From NCBI GenBank assembly GCA_020740775.1, contig JAHEWK010000036.1, forward strand, positions 278,493-342,492: 64,000 nucleotides of DNA. The letters are read 5' to 3'. Below the pieces are notes generated by a model that made no database searches, was not told where the DNA came from, and was given only the letters and a program-made list of their open reading frames with translations. Shown one piece after another: positions 42,552-51,234 of the stretch. This DNA comes from Ilyonectria destructans (Eukaryota; Ascomycota; Sordariomycetes; Hypocreales; Nectriaceae). How positions within the stretch are numbered: the stretch's first letter is position 1; each line of letters starts with the position of its first letter. A program made the position numbers and the translations under genes.

Positions 42552-42793
42552 ATTAAATCAGAGGTGAAGGCTGGGGGGTAGGCTCTAGGAATGGTTGTTG
42601 GTATATGCTAGTAATGATTGTTCTTAGGGGTAAAGATTTAAAGGAGCTGAACAGAAGGAGTACAAGAAGTGGAGGTGGCAGAATTCGATGGTACTAACAA
42701 TTATTTTTGAGCCAATGAGAGGGGTAGAAAAGTCATGCGTCCGTAAGATCATGCGTCCCTAGCAAAACGTCATGCGTCCCTAGCAATTGCCTT

Positions 42794-43294
42794 AATCAAA
42801 CGGTTCACTAAAAGAGACTTAAAGAAATAGGCTAGAAAGACTGTAAATTGAGCTGAAGACTGATTATAACTGAGGGTATAGCCAGACAGCTATCCTAGTG
42901 ATAATCTTAAAAGAGGGATGCCTTCTGCTTGCTTCTATCTACACATCCAAAGCTCTTTTATAGTCCCAATAGGTCAGGCTACTAGGCTCTATGTAGTGCA
43001 GCCTTTCCTGTTGAAGGAAGCTACAGCAGTCTTAGCCCTAGCTGCAGCAAGAATCTGATCAAATAACTAACATCCCCAAAGACAGTAAATCCCCTACTTA
43101 ACACCTATAAAGAGATACGCCTCCATATAGCCTAGCGGATGCCTTCGGATGCCCGTTGCCGCGCAGAAGCACAGCATTACATTCCTATACATATCGCCGC
43201 CTACACGCACCTTAATGGAAGCTATTATAAATCGAAATACAGCTTGGTCGAGCGCTTTTGTCTCTATAACTGCTAGCTTGCGGCGTCCTGGCCT
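42794..43294. other. Non-coding region between the MULE and the OrsD-like pseudogene
   Basis: No gene. It contains about 90 bp (43,000-43,088) that recur in inverted orientation at 59,226-59,316. Confidence 0.5.
43000..43088 (-). repeat. Dispersed repeat, copy 1 (inverted relative to 59,226)
   Basis: Read on the minus strand this gives GGGGATTTACTGTCTTTGGG, then TTTGATCAGATTCTTGC, CTAGGGCTAAGA and CTTCCTTCAACAGGAAA. The same blocks occur in order on the plus strand near 59,226-59,316, at roughly 80 percent identity by eye. Confidence 0.7.
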
Positions 43295-44421
43295 TCACTC
43301 TCCACCGTCCTCCTCCTTATCGCTCCCACTTTCACTGCTTATATTATCGCTTCCGTTAAAGAAGCCGCTGTTATCGTGCAGTTCGGTTTGTCCGACAATA
43401 TCGCCTAGCTGCTCGTCCTCTAGTTCGCGGGCTACATCTGCCATTAAGCTCCATTGCTCGTCCGTGAAGTTCATCGCCAGTCGTGTTGCCGCTTCCTCGC
43501 GACCCATTTCGTGTGCCCGCCAGCAGAACTCTAAGTAGCGATGTCTGACAGACTGATAGCTGGCCCGCGACTTGTCTTTTGCGGTACATCCGAATGGCAA
43601 GCTGTTTGGTTTCCCTGGCTGGATGCCGTGAAGACACTGCAACGTCTCCTTCGGTACGCCTTCTAGTCGCCAGCTGCAGCGGTCTACCTCTCGGTCGAAG
43701 CTCTCGTTTAGTCGCGTGAGTAGCTGCAGCTCTCTCGTAGCCTTTTCATCCTCGGGGACTCTTGTCTTAACCTTGCTGGCCTTTGCTCGTATCCCCTGAG
43801 CCGCATCATGGATCTCGGTCAGACTCCGGTCCCCAAAGTGTCTCACCCACTTCATTTCCTTCACCCAAGTCGAGTCGTAGTCAATGCCCTCCTGCCTGTC
43901 ACCGTGCTCGTTTCTCTTGGTGTCCTCCTCCATTAGCTCGGCCTTGCTGTCGGCGATCATCCTATCCATGATGCTATTTGTCGCTGCAGACTCCAGTGCC
44001 ATCGTACTGTCGCCATCACCGTAAGCTCTAACGATCCAGTATCTCGCGCGTCGTATTGGCGTCCATGTTTGTAGTTGTACGGCGCTGTATTTTGGTCCGT
44101 CGGAGCTATGTTGTGACTCTGTCCAGTGATGGGTTACGTTCTTTTGTGATTGTGTTAATAGCGGCATGCATTGCAGCTGAACCCGCTATGTACGTCAAGA
44201 ATCGGAATCGGTTCGCTCCAGTCGGCTGGTAGTTCAATTGTAGCTGGATCGTTCAGTGAGTCTACATCGACGTAGTCCGTTATATCCCTAAGCGGTTGTC
44301 CATTTACCTAATGCATATGCCTAAAGTGGGACTCGACGCTAGCACCTGGGTTCACCGCATGCCGGCATATATTACACAGCAGAAGCTGGTGCTCGTCGAT
44401 GAGCGTCGCATACTCGTCCAT
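43295..44421 (-). pseudogene. OrsD-like zinc-finger gene, broken
   Basis: Minus-strand reading from the ATG at 44,421 gives MDEYATLIDEHQLLLCNICR, then HAVNPGASVESHFRHMH, an in-frame TAG, VNGQPLRDITDYVDVDSLND, and GFSCNACRY. The frame then shifts before KNVTHHWTESQH and runs open to 43,295. This is the OrsD/DUF3505 pattern: a first C-x2-C finger with H-x3-H, a spacer, then a second C-x2-C finger. The downstream part includes YWIVRAYGDGD, ELQLLTRLNESFD and an acidic tail. The damage is one stop and one frameshift. The gene lies head to head with the Crypton recombinase, ATGs 462 bp apart. Confidence 0.6.
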
Positions 44422-44883
44422 TTGTTAGTTTCTTGCATGTTGCTAGTCTGGTATCCACGGCGCCGCTGAGCCGTCGCTGATTCACGCCAACCCCAGCGGC
44501 GGCGCGTGGCGCCGACCGGCTGATCCAGGGCCCCCGCCGCCTGCGGCGCCGGGCCAATGGTATCCCGGTATATCAACATGCGGCCCCCGCGCTGGCCACC
44601 CCGGATGGCCGTGGATATACGCGAATCTCCATGCCCCCCTCGCTGATCGGCCCCTATAACTTCGGGAAGCTCCAGGGGCCTCCAGCGCCCTCCAGCGCCT
44701 CCGGGGCCCCCCCAGCTGCCCCGGTCCTGCTGATCTGGCGCTGGAAGGCCTGGCCGGCCCTGAAAATTATTTATATATCTCTCCCTGCAGACCCCCAGGC
44801 CCGTCTAGGCTGGCCTATTTTCTCTAATGACCTCGTATCCGATCGATCGGATCAGCTGCTGCCTCTTTAATTGATATCCGACT
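44422..44883 (+). promoter_or_regulatory. Divergent GC-rich intergenic region with candidate promoter for the Crypton
   Basis: Lies between the OrsD-like pseudogene (minus) and the Crypton gene (plus). The left part is very GC-rich with short inverted blocks (GGCGCC repeated, CCAGCGGCGGCGCG). A TATA-like ATTATTTATATATCTC at about 44,766 lies some 115 bp before the Crypton ATG. Confidence 0.4.
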
Positions 44884-47199
44884 ATGACGAGGAGACAGGC
44901 TGGGAAGAAGAAGGCGGCGGCTGTAGCTGACTCTATAACCGTCAGGACCAGCACTGCAACGACTACTGCGACTGGGGCTGCTGCCGGGGCCGCTGCAGCC
45001 GGCACCAGGCACCACGGTCGCGTCGGGCTTAACGCGCGCAATAACGCTGAGCTACGTGCTAACGCACAGCATATCCTCTCGATGATCCAGGACGCGAGGC
45101 CGAGAAATACACTGGCCGCGTATGAGCCGAAGCAGAAGGAGTTCAGGGACTTCTGCGAGCGCAAGCAGTATCAGGATGCAGATACCGTCACAGAAGACAA
45201 GCTCCTCCTCTTCCTCGTTGAGGAGGTCGCGGACCGGCCCCTCAGGGCCAAGAGCTACAAGGCAGCTGAGGATACTCCGCAGGAGGCTACGCGGCTTGCC
45301 TGGCGATCAGTCCGCAGCTATACGACTGCTATTACCGACCTATATCGTACGCAGAAAGCGCTTGGGATGAATACCCACCCTTCGCCCCGGGAGGATAACG
45401 TTCGGGAGTACCTCAAGTCCCTCCAGCGCCGGGATGCGCAGCAGGATAAGGCTAGCTACGCCGATAAGGGTCGCGATACCCTCCTCGATGGATATACGGA
45501 GCAGGAATTCGAACGCGTCTGCCACGAGCTCTGGGCGCATAGCGGCACTGCTGCTGAGTGTCACCTACGGACTCTTGTGGATCTGCTGCTCGGGCACTAC
45601 ATGCTAACCCGGGGTGGCGACCGCCGCGCAGCCGAGATCTCGGATCTCTTCACCTTCGAGTTCGAGGAGGAGGGCCCGACCCGCTGTATGCCCCTGATCT
45701 TCACAACGCGGGCTGGGAAACAGAACCAGCACGGCCGCCTCGAGACAGCCGGGGCTCTCCGGAACAAGAACCCGGTTATCTGCATGCTGGGCGGCCTTGC
45801 GTTCTACCTCCTCTACCGGTGGGATATAGCCGCCGATGAGCCGTTTCTAGACCTTAGCCAGCGGTCTGCGTGGTATGATACCCGGCTGATCAAAGGGAGC
45901 GGGAGTGGGGGTGACCATACAGCTGCCCTCTCGTATAACTCGCAGCGGGACTGGGTTGTCAAGGCGTTTGCATATGCCGGCATCGCCTCGAGGAAGAAGA
46001 CGCATGTTGGCCGGAGCTCGGGGGCGAAAACAGCCGAGCTTAAGGGGATCAGTGAGGACCAGATTCGCCGCGCCGGCCGCTGGAACCAGGAGCAGATGAT
46101 CGGCTGCTACCTGAACTCTCTGCCTCGCAAGTTCATGCGTACAATGGCCGGGCATCTACCCCAGAAGGGGTGCTTCGAGATACGCCGTGCTAGTATCGTG
46201 CCGCCGGATACCCTCCTCTCTATGATCTGGCCCAACCTTAACCGTTGGAAGGGCCAGTTCGGTCCTACTCCTGATCAGATTAACGATCTTGTGGCTATGG
46301 GGCTTACGAATCTGCTCTCGTACCTACGCGAGGTTATCCTACAAGACTCAGTCTTCCTGATTAAGCAGTTCCCAGATAGTCCAGTTTGGAACCACCCGGT
46401 CTTTCAGCACGAGGCCTACTTGCAGTTCGCACAAGAGGTATCAGCCCTCGTACAAGAAGAGGGCGAGAGGCCAAGCCAGCTAGCCCTACTAGCTCAGGCT
46501 GTTCCAGCTCTTGCAGACTACCTCCAGTCCGTCGATGCCCGCAACGATACGAGGATTACTAGGCTACGGGCCGACCTCGGGGCGGATCTAAGAGCCGACT
46601 TACAAGCTGAGCTTCAGGGAGTCAGGGAGCAGACCTTGCAGCTCCAGTCGCTCTTCTCAACTGGCGTTACCTTTCAGCTTAAGACAGCTGCTACCCCTAG
46701 CCTCCTGCAGCTACAACTAGCACCAGCGCTGCCGCCAGCGCCAGCGCCAGCGCCAGCACTTACAGCTGCCGCTGCTAAAGAGGCCCAGCGCCAGTATACA
46801 ACAGCTTGCTCGAGCAATAGCAGCAACAGCCGCTCAGTAACCCCAGGACTGGAAAGACCGCCACAGCATCGTATGTGCCGGGAGGTTAAGACAGTTAGGG
46901 ACTTATGGAGAGAGTGGACAGTCGGGCTACGAGGCCAACAAGCTATTGCTACTCTCGATAGCCGCTGGGGAAGCCGCTGGCGGGCGGGCCAGCAGAGCGA
47001 GGTGCAGTGGTACTCTCTACGGCTTGAGATTATTAAGGAGATTCGCCGTATAGCACAGGCTCGGCGTATAAGCGAGGAGGCTGCGATGCACGCTATAAGC
47101 CTGCAGCAGCAGCAGATGGGCTACTCAATTGACCAGCTCTGCAAGTTCCTCCGAGCTAATAGAAAGGCCCGGCTAACTATACAGAAGACGAAGAAGTAA
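44884..47199 (+). CDS. Crypton-type tyrosine recombinase (771 aa, intact)
   Basis: Recombinase that excises and integrates Crypton elements without a DDE transposase. After an Ala/Thr-rich leader the NDC10-II-like domain covers about residues 45-480. Visible catalytic residues: R in LTRGGDRRAAEISDL (R247/248), H374 and R377 in THVGRSSG, W400 in AGRW, and the nucleophile Y409 in IGCYLNS. A coiled-coil region (LRADLGADLRADLQAEL), a Pro/Ala stretch and a Q-rich linker follow. The C-terminal GCR1_C DNA-binding domain starts at TVRDLWREWTVGL and runs through WYSLRLEIIKEIRRIA to MGYSIDQLCKFL (about 668-755). The frame is complete, and with all four catalytic groups the protein could be active. Element ends cannot be fixed because Cryptons lack inverted repeats. 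Confidence 0.88.
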   Translation: MTRRQAGKKKAAAVADSITVRTSTATTTATGAAAGAAAAGTRHHGRVGLNARNNAELRANAQHILSMIQDARPRNTLAAYEPKQKEFRDFCERKQYQDADTVTEDKLLLFLVEEVADRPLRAKSYKAAEDTPQEATRLAWRSVRSYTTAITDLYRTQKALGMNTHPSPREDNVREYLKSLQRRDAQQDKASYADKGRDTLLDGYTEQEFERVCHELWAHSGTAAECHLRTLVDLLLGHYMLTRGGDRRAAEISDLFTFEFEEEGPTRCMPLIFTTRAGKQNQHGRLETAGALRNKNPVICMLGGLAFYLLYRWDIAADEPFLDLSQRSAWYDTRLIKGSGSGGDHTAALSYNSQRDWVVKAFAYAGIASRKKTHVGRSSGAKTAELKGISEDQIRRAGRWNQEQMIGCYLNSLPRKFMRTMAGHLPQKGCFEIRRASIVPPDTLLSMIWPNLNRWKGQFGPTPDQINDLVAMGLTNLLSYLREVILQDSVFLIKQFPDSPVWNHPVFQHEAYLQFAQEVSALVQEEGERPSQLALLAQAVPALADYLQSVDARNDTRITRLRADLGADLRADLQAELQGVREQTLQLQSLFSTGVTFQLKTAATPSLLQLQLAPALPPAPAPAPALTAAAAKEAQRQYTTACSSNSSNSRSVTPGLERPPQHRMCREVKTVRDLWREWTVGLRGQQAIATLDSRWGSRWRAGQQSEVQWYSLRLEIIKEIRRIAQARRISEEAAMHAISLQQQQMGYSIDQLCKFLRANRKARLTIQKTKK

Positions 47200-47670
47200 A
47201 GAGAGATTAGCGGCATCTGTAGAGGTTTTATTAATTGATTGATAATCTACAATCTCTATCTTTTAAGCAGGTTCCCAGTCATCGCGTAAGATGCAGACCC
47301 TCGATTACGTAGGAATTGCATTTAGCCGGCTGGCCGTTACGGTCGCACATTACCACATGGGTGACATAACCCTTTTGGGAAGCCTCAACCATGTGGAAAT
47401 ACTTAGTAATTTTGTGGACCCTTGCAAGACTACAGTATCGCACACTATCCGGAAGGTATCTCTTCATTTAGATGGCATGTCCACCAGGAAATATGTCGTG
47501 ATAATTCCTGGTGACGCGTCACAATTCTTCCACTCGCACATCCACACCAGCATCAATACCCAGCCCATCGCCACCCCATAGCTGTTATGGGCTATCCCCA
47601 TCGATTCCCTAAGTAAGCTCGGGTCTATCCATCATGAGATTGTGCGACTGACCTTGTCTTGTACGTAGAT

Positions 47671-48921
47671 ATGCCCGATCACGTCCTATCGCAGACATGT
47701 CCCGATGTTCCGAAGACCGTGGCCCCTAAATCGTACCAACGGAGCCACGATTTCATCCGCGATAGCTACCCAGGGTCGAATCTGTGTCCATATTGCGGGA
47801 GACGTTGGCCCACGAGTATCTCCATCCTCGACAGCTCGCCAGTCCCGTTTCGAGACGTTGAGACAGCTTCCACCTCCTCCGCTATACAGTCTATCGACCT
47901 AACAGCCTCTGATCGTTCCACGCCCTCACAGACGATCTTCACCGGCTCTGGAGACGGCCCTGGCCGTATCCTCGCAGCATCGCGGCCCTCCGCCGTGTAT
48001 CGAGATGCCAAACTTACGCAGAGTCGGATCGCGAGGGGCATGGGGGCGAGCTCGTTGCAACTCAGTGAGGCTGTGGCTAAACAGAGCCAAAACAAGAGCA
48101 GACGGAAGATCTCGATGCGCCTCACCGTCTTCCTTGCGAGGCCTGGCCCATGGGAAATACTAGACGAAGACGAGGAGCCCCAGTGGTCTTTGGCTAGAGA
48201 GCTGCTGAAGGTCGCTTTGCGCCCCTTCGTCGACGAGGAACCATCTTTACCTGTCCACTTCTGGTTCGACAGCATCTTCTTCCCTCAGTTCAAGGACAAG
48301 CCTGCCCTCTCTTCTGTTCTTCAATTCGACAAGAGACTCGTTCAGAACGCCCATATTAAAGAGGGTATCACGGAGCTGAGCGACCTCGACTGGGAGAGAC
48401 AGACAGTCGCAGAGCTTTTCGGCGAGGACTGCCCTTTTCGTTTCAGCAAAACAGAGGGCAGATATCTCCTTTTCCTTGTCTTCTATGAGCCATTGCCTCC
48501 TCGACCACAATTCCCGGCCCCTCGTCATATCAAGGCACCGAGGTCAGCCGTAAAGCCGTTCAAAAAGGAGAAAGGAATCAAGAAAGAGCTAGTCAAGGCC
48601 GAAGTGAAGGTACAACCAGCCTTGTTAATCGGGAGCGAGTTCAACTCGCCCTCCTTGAGCCCCTCTCTGAGCCCAGTTCTACCCCCTTCGAGAGCTAGCG
48701 CAGAAGACCAGATCGAGGTTATTACTAGCGACGTGGACGAGACCCGCGCGGGTCAGAAACGAGCTCGAGACTCTATAAGCTCAGCACTCTCGGTAGAGGC
48801 AGAGGATACGGAGCTCTCGGCTGGCCCTGCCTTCACTGCCCATGGTCCCGCTGCTGGAACCCGAGGAGTTAATACGAGGAGGCCAAGTAGTCGGCATCCT
48901 CATAAACAGACGAGGAAATAG
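47671..48921 (+). CDS. Accessory protein of the two-gene transposon, function unknown
   Basis: 416 aa from the ATG at 47,671. A short N-terminal zinc ribbon-like pair, CPYCGRRWP (about residue 40), is the only motif I recognise. A folded-looking middle follows (MRLTVFLARPGPWEILDEDE, PVHFWFDSIFFPQFKD, DWERQTVAELFGEDCPFRFS). The C-terminal about 150 residues are low-complexity and basic with S/P repeats (SPSLSPSLSPVLPPS). It converges on the transposase gene, the stop codons about 100 bp apart, and lies wholly within the inverted repeats, which is why I assign it to the element. It may assist DNA binding; that is a guess. Confidence 0.6.
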   Translation: MPDHVLSQTCPDVPKTVAPKSYQRSHDFIRDSYPGSNLCPYCGRRWPTSISILDSSPVPFRDVETASTSSAIQSIDLTASDRSTPSQTIFTGSGDGPGRILAASRPSAVYRDAKLTQSRIARGMGASSLQLSEAVAKQSQNKSRRKISMRLTVFLARPGPWEILDEDEEPQWSLARELLKVALRPFVDEEPSLPVHFWFDSIFFPQFKDKPALSSVLQFDKRLVQNAHIKEGITELSDLDWERQTVAELFGEDCPFRFSKTEGRYLLFLVFYEPLPPRPQFPAPRHIKAPRSAVKPFKKEKGIKKELVKAEVKVQPALLIGSEFNSPSLSPSLSPVLPPSRASAEDQIEVITSDVDETRAGQKRARDSISSALSVEAEDTELSAGPAFTAHGPAAGTRGVNTRRPSSRHPHKQTRK

Positions 48922-49024
48922 TAGTTACTCTAGCTCAAGGTGACCCAGGTCCCCCATCAGCTCGTCTACACTATTGATAATATCGCCAGGTAGCCCAGTT
49001 CCGGAGAGGCTATTGTTAATAGGC

Positions 49025-50623
49025 TCAAGGTAGTTCTGCTCGAGGAGCTGAAGCTAAAGCATTGTCAGCTAGCTTTTGAGTGCGATAGAGTACTTTTTTA
49101 CGTACGAATCTCTCTTGCCCTCCAACTGGACTCTCTGGGATGCTCAGCACCGGACTTGCCCCGCAGTCGAGATGAACCTGAATCTTGTCTCTAAGCCGTA
49201 AGTAGATTGCGAGGTGTGGTCGCTTATGATCAAGCTCCCCATCTAGCTGACCACCGAACTGAAGATCCCGGAGCTGTTGATCACACCAGTCTGTTGTTGT
49301 TGGGTCAAGAAGATCGTCTATATCGATAGAATCGACAGCGGCCATCATCTGGGCAAGCCCATCTCGAGCCGCAGGCCCTAGATGGACTGCCCAGTTCTCC
49401 ACTTCGCTTGTATTATACAGATCCATTGGGATCCCGGCGACGAGATGCTCCCTATTCTTCTGTGGCCGGATGCGATGGCCGTTCCACATCTCCGTGAAGT
49501 CCGCAACCTCTTGACGGATCATGGGTCCATAGAGAGCATACACCGCGATCTGGTGAGCAAGACGGTTTGGTTGGAAGAGGCCGCTATCAATCAGCTCGTG
49601 TGAGAACGCGATCCAGCGCTGACTGACACCTTTAAGTAGCTTTTCCCACCAAGACTCGATCCGTTGGTTCGATGTGCTTGGGCCCCAGATATGACAGGAG
49701 CTCAGTCTCGCTCCCTGCCTATGGACTCGTTGGTCGTTATCATCGGTGGTATACCGAAACTCTGTCTGATCAAGGTCGGCGAGAATCGCCTGGGCTCCGG
49801 CCCAAAGAGGAGTCTCGATACCATGATCCGAGCGGGTGAAAAGGGGCCGGACCCCTGAGTACGACACGGTCCGTAGAAACTGTTTGAGTGAACTCAGCGC
49901 AGTCATGTTCCCCCTGCCGACATATATCCAGATGATGGCTCTCGAGTACGTGTCGATACAGGCGTAGATAGAGAAGCCGAAGTTCTTGAGCTTCTCGTAC
50001 CCATCGAGAGACCACATGAAGTTAGGCCCAGGAACCTGGAAGTTCTTCCGGTGCTTCCAATCAGCAAGGCGTCTTTGTTCGGCCCGCTTCTTCCACTCTG
50101 GGTTCGTTTGGTACTCGCGATATAAGGTATTCTGGCCGACAAGGACGCCGGCACGGATGCGGACGTAGTGGTATAGATACCCCCTGCCAAATCCTCTGAT
50201 GCTTGAAGATTGACGGTCGTCTTGGAAGAGGAACTCTCTTGCTTTTTGAATAGCATCCTGTCGTTCAGTCAGATCTCGGAAGCGCCGCTTCATGCCATGC
50301 TTCAGACGATACTCCTGTACAGTCCGCTCGGAGATCTCGATGCCGCGTCGCTTGAGATCACGGACGATGGAAGTGTCGCTATATCCGTATCGGTAGAAGT
50401 AGCCTTTGATCAGCTCGACGAAGGTGTTGGTATCAATCTTTGAGTGAAGGGGGGAGTACTCCTGTGCACCCCATTCCGCTAACCTCCTTTTCAGGGTTCT
50501 GGCGTCGAGTACGTGCCCATCGTCGCGGAGATGGGCACATATAGTGTCAATGGATAGTCCTTCTCGCCGCTGCTCGAGGATCCAGTCCTTGACGCCCTCC
50601 AAGTCTTTACGGGGCCTCGGCAT
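49025..50623 (-). CDS. Integrase-core (rve-like) DDE transposase, 532 aa
   Basis: Transposase of the surrounding element. The N-terminus has helix-turn-helix segments (EQRREGLSIDTICAHLRDDG and IVRDLKRRGIEISERTVQEY). The catalytic core shows D in FMWSLDGYEKL, with CIDTYSRAIIWIYVG next, D in LFTRSDHGIET, and E in STSNQRIESWWEKL. Fifty-six residues lie between the last two acids, more than the usual 35, because of an insertion. GPSTSNQRIESWW is characteristic of a eukaryotic integrase-core family (rva_4-type) seen in fungi and animals. No H2C2 zinc finger is present, unlike gypsy integrases. The C-terminal 150 residues are unassigned. Frame intact from the ATG at 50,623. Confidence 0.82.
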   Translation of the reverse strand: MPRPRKDLEGVKDWILEQRREGLSIDTICAHLRDDGHVLDARTLKRRLAEWGAQEYSPLHSKIDTNTFVELIKGYFYRYGYSDTSIVRDLKRRGIEISERTVQEYRLKHGMKRRFRDLTERQDAIQKAREFLFQDDRQSSSIRGFGRGYLYHYVRIRAGVLVGQNTLYREYQTNPEWKKRAEQRRLADWKHRKNFQVPGPNFMWSLDGYEKLKNFGFSIYACIDTYSRAIIWIYVGRGNMTALSSLKQFLRTVSYSGVRPLFTRSDHGIETPLWAGAQAILADLDQTEFRYTTDDNDQRVHRQGARLSSCHIWGPSTSNQRIESWWEKLLKGVSQRWIAFSHELIDSGLFQPNRLAHQIAVYALYGPMIRQEVADFTEMWNGHRIRPQKNREHLVAGIPMDLYNTSEVENWAVHLGPAARDGLAQMMAAVDSIDIDDLLDPTTTDWCDQQLRDLQFGGQLDGELDHKRPHLAIYLRLRDKIQVHLDCGASPVLSIPESPVGGQERFVRKKVLYRTQKLADNALASAPRAELP

Positions 50624-51018
50624 TGTACGAGACGCAGACCAGGGGTTCGAGATCGTGGTAGAGGTCGGAATTCATACCTCCTTCCAAGGCTTCCAGCTGC
50701 AATATCCCCCTCTGAACCGGCATTATCGGAGCTTCGGCGCCGATGGAATGGCATCAGCACCGCTTGGTATGGCATCAGCTTTGCTACATTGAAAACAGTG
50801 CGCTATCATATCAATACTGTAGCCCCATATAAAAACGCCGAAAGCCTATGTGCGAAATAGCTCCAGTCATTTTCGTACATGGTTTTGTCACCCATGTGGT
50901 AATGTGCGACCGTACCGTTAGGAGGGCCAAACGGTGACGTTGAAGGCGGGGTCCAAGTCATGGACGCGGTGGTGGTGTGCTGATTGAAATAGATTGTCTC
51001 TTTGCACACAACTTGAAG

Positions 51019-51234
51019 TGTGAAAGGCCTCTAGTGAGTTGATTCAACTAACTAGTCCCTATGCTGTTTACTTTCAAGATGAAGAAAGGAAAGAATCTAA
51101 ATACAAACTGGGTGCGTGAAGACGCGTTATATCTTCTTTAATATAGAAGATTCGAGAATCAACTCGATGGCGCTGTGGAGAAGAATTCGGGCTTGGCGGC
51201 AGAGCCGCCAGCCAAGTGGGCCTGACCCGTTACA
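51019..51234 (-). repeat. 3' LTR of gypsy copy 2
   Basis: 216 bp with TG...CA ends, identical by eye to the LTR at 56,417-56,632. It includes a small GGCGGCAGAGCCGCC hairpin at 51,196-51,210. Confidence 0.95.

Larger units (their letters stand above)
38923..42793 (-). mobile_element. Mutator-like element (MULE) with ~88-bp terminal inverted repeats
   Basis: The left end (AAGGCAATTGCTAGGGACGC, from 38,923) and right end (ending at 42,793) are inverted copies of each other, essentially perfect for about 88 bp up to GGCTCAAAAA. Each inverted repeat contains three iterations of GGACGCATGA. The element is 3871 bp and encodes one transposase. No 8-10 bp target duplication is evident, so the flanks may have diverged or rearranged. 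A 290-bp element is nested in the left arm. Confidence 0.9.
47338..50914. mobile_element. Two-gene DNA transposon with 34-bp inverted ends and CCGT target duplication
   Basis: The left end 47,338-47,371 (TACGGTCGCACATTACCACA...) and right end 50,881-50,914 are inverted copies with one mismatch in 34. The four bases CCGT flank both sides (47,334-47,337 and 50,915-50,918). The element is 3577 bp and holds two convergent genes, an accessory protein on plus and an rve-type transposase on minus. A 4-bp duplication with an integrase-like transposase suggests the Ginger/IS3EU group; I recall CCGT as a preferred Ginger1 target, which should be verified. Both genes are open, so it may be autonomous. 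Confidence 0.87.

Noticed and set aside
44884..47199. Starship captain (DUF3435) recombinase
   Set aside because: The protein has the NDC10-II-like recombinase core plus a C-terminal GCR1_C domain, the Crypton arrangement. I saw no cargo region with defined ends or typical captain-adjacent genes.
47338..47371. Crypton right terminus
   Set aside because: These bases are the left inverted repeat of the two-gene transposon, proven by the matching right end at 50,881-50,914.
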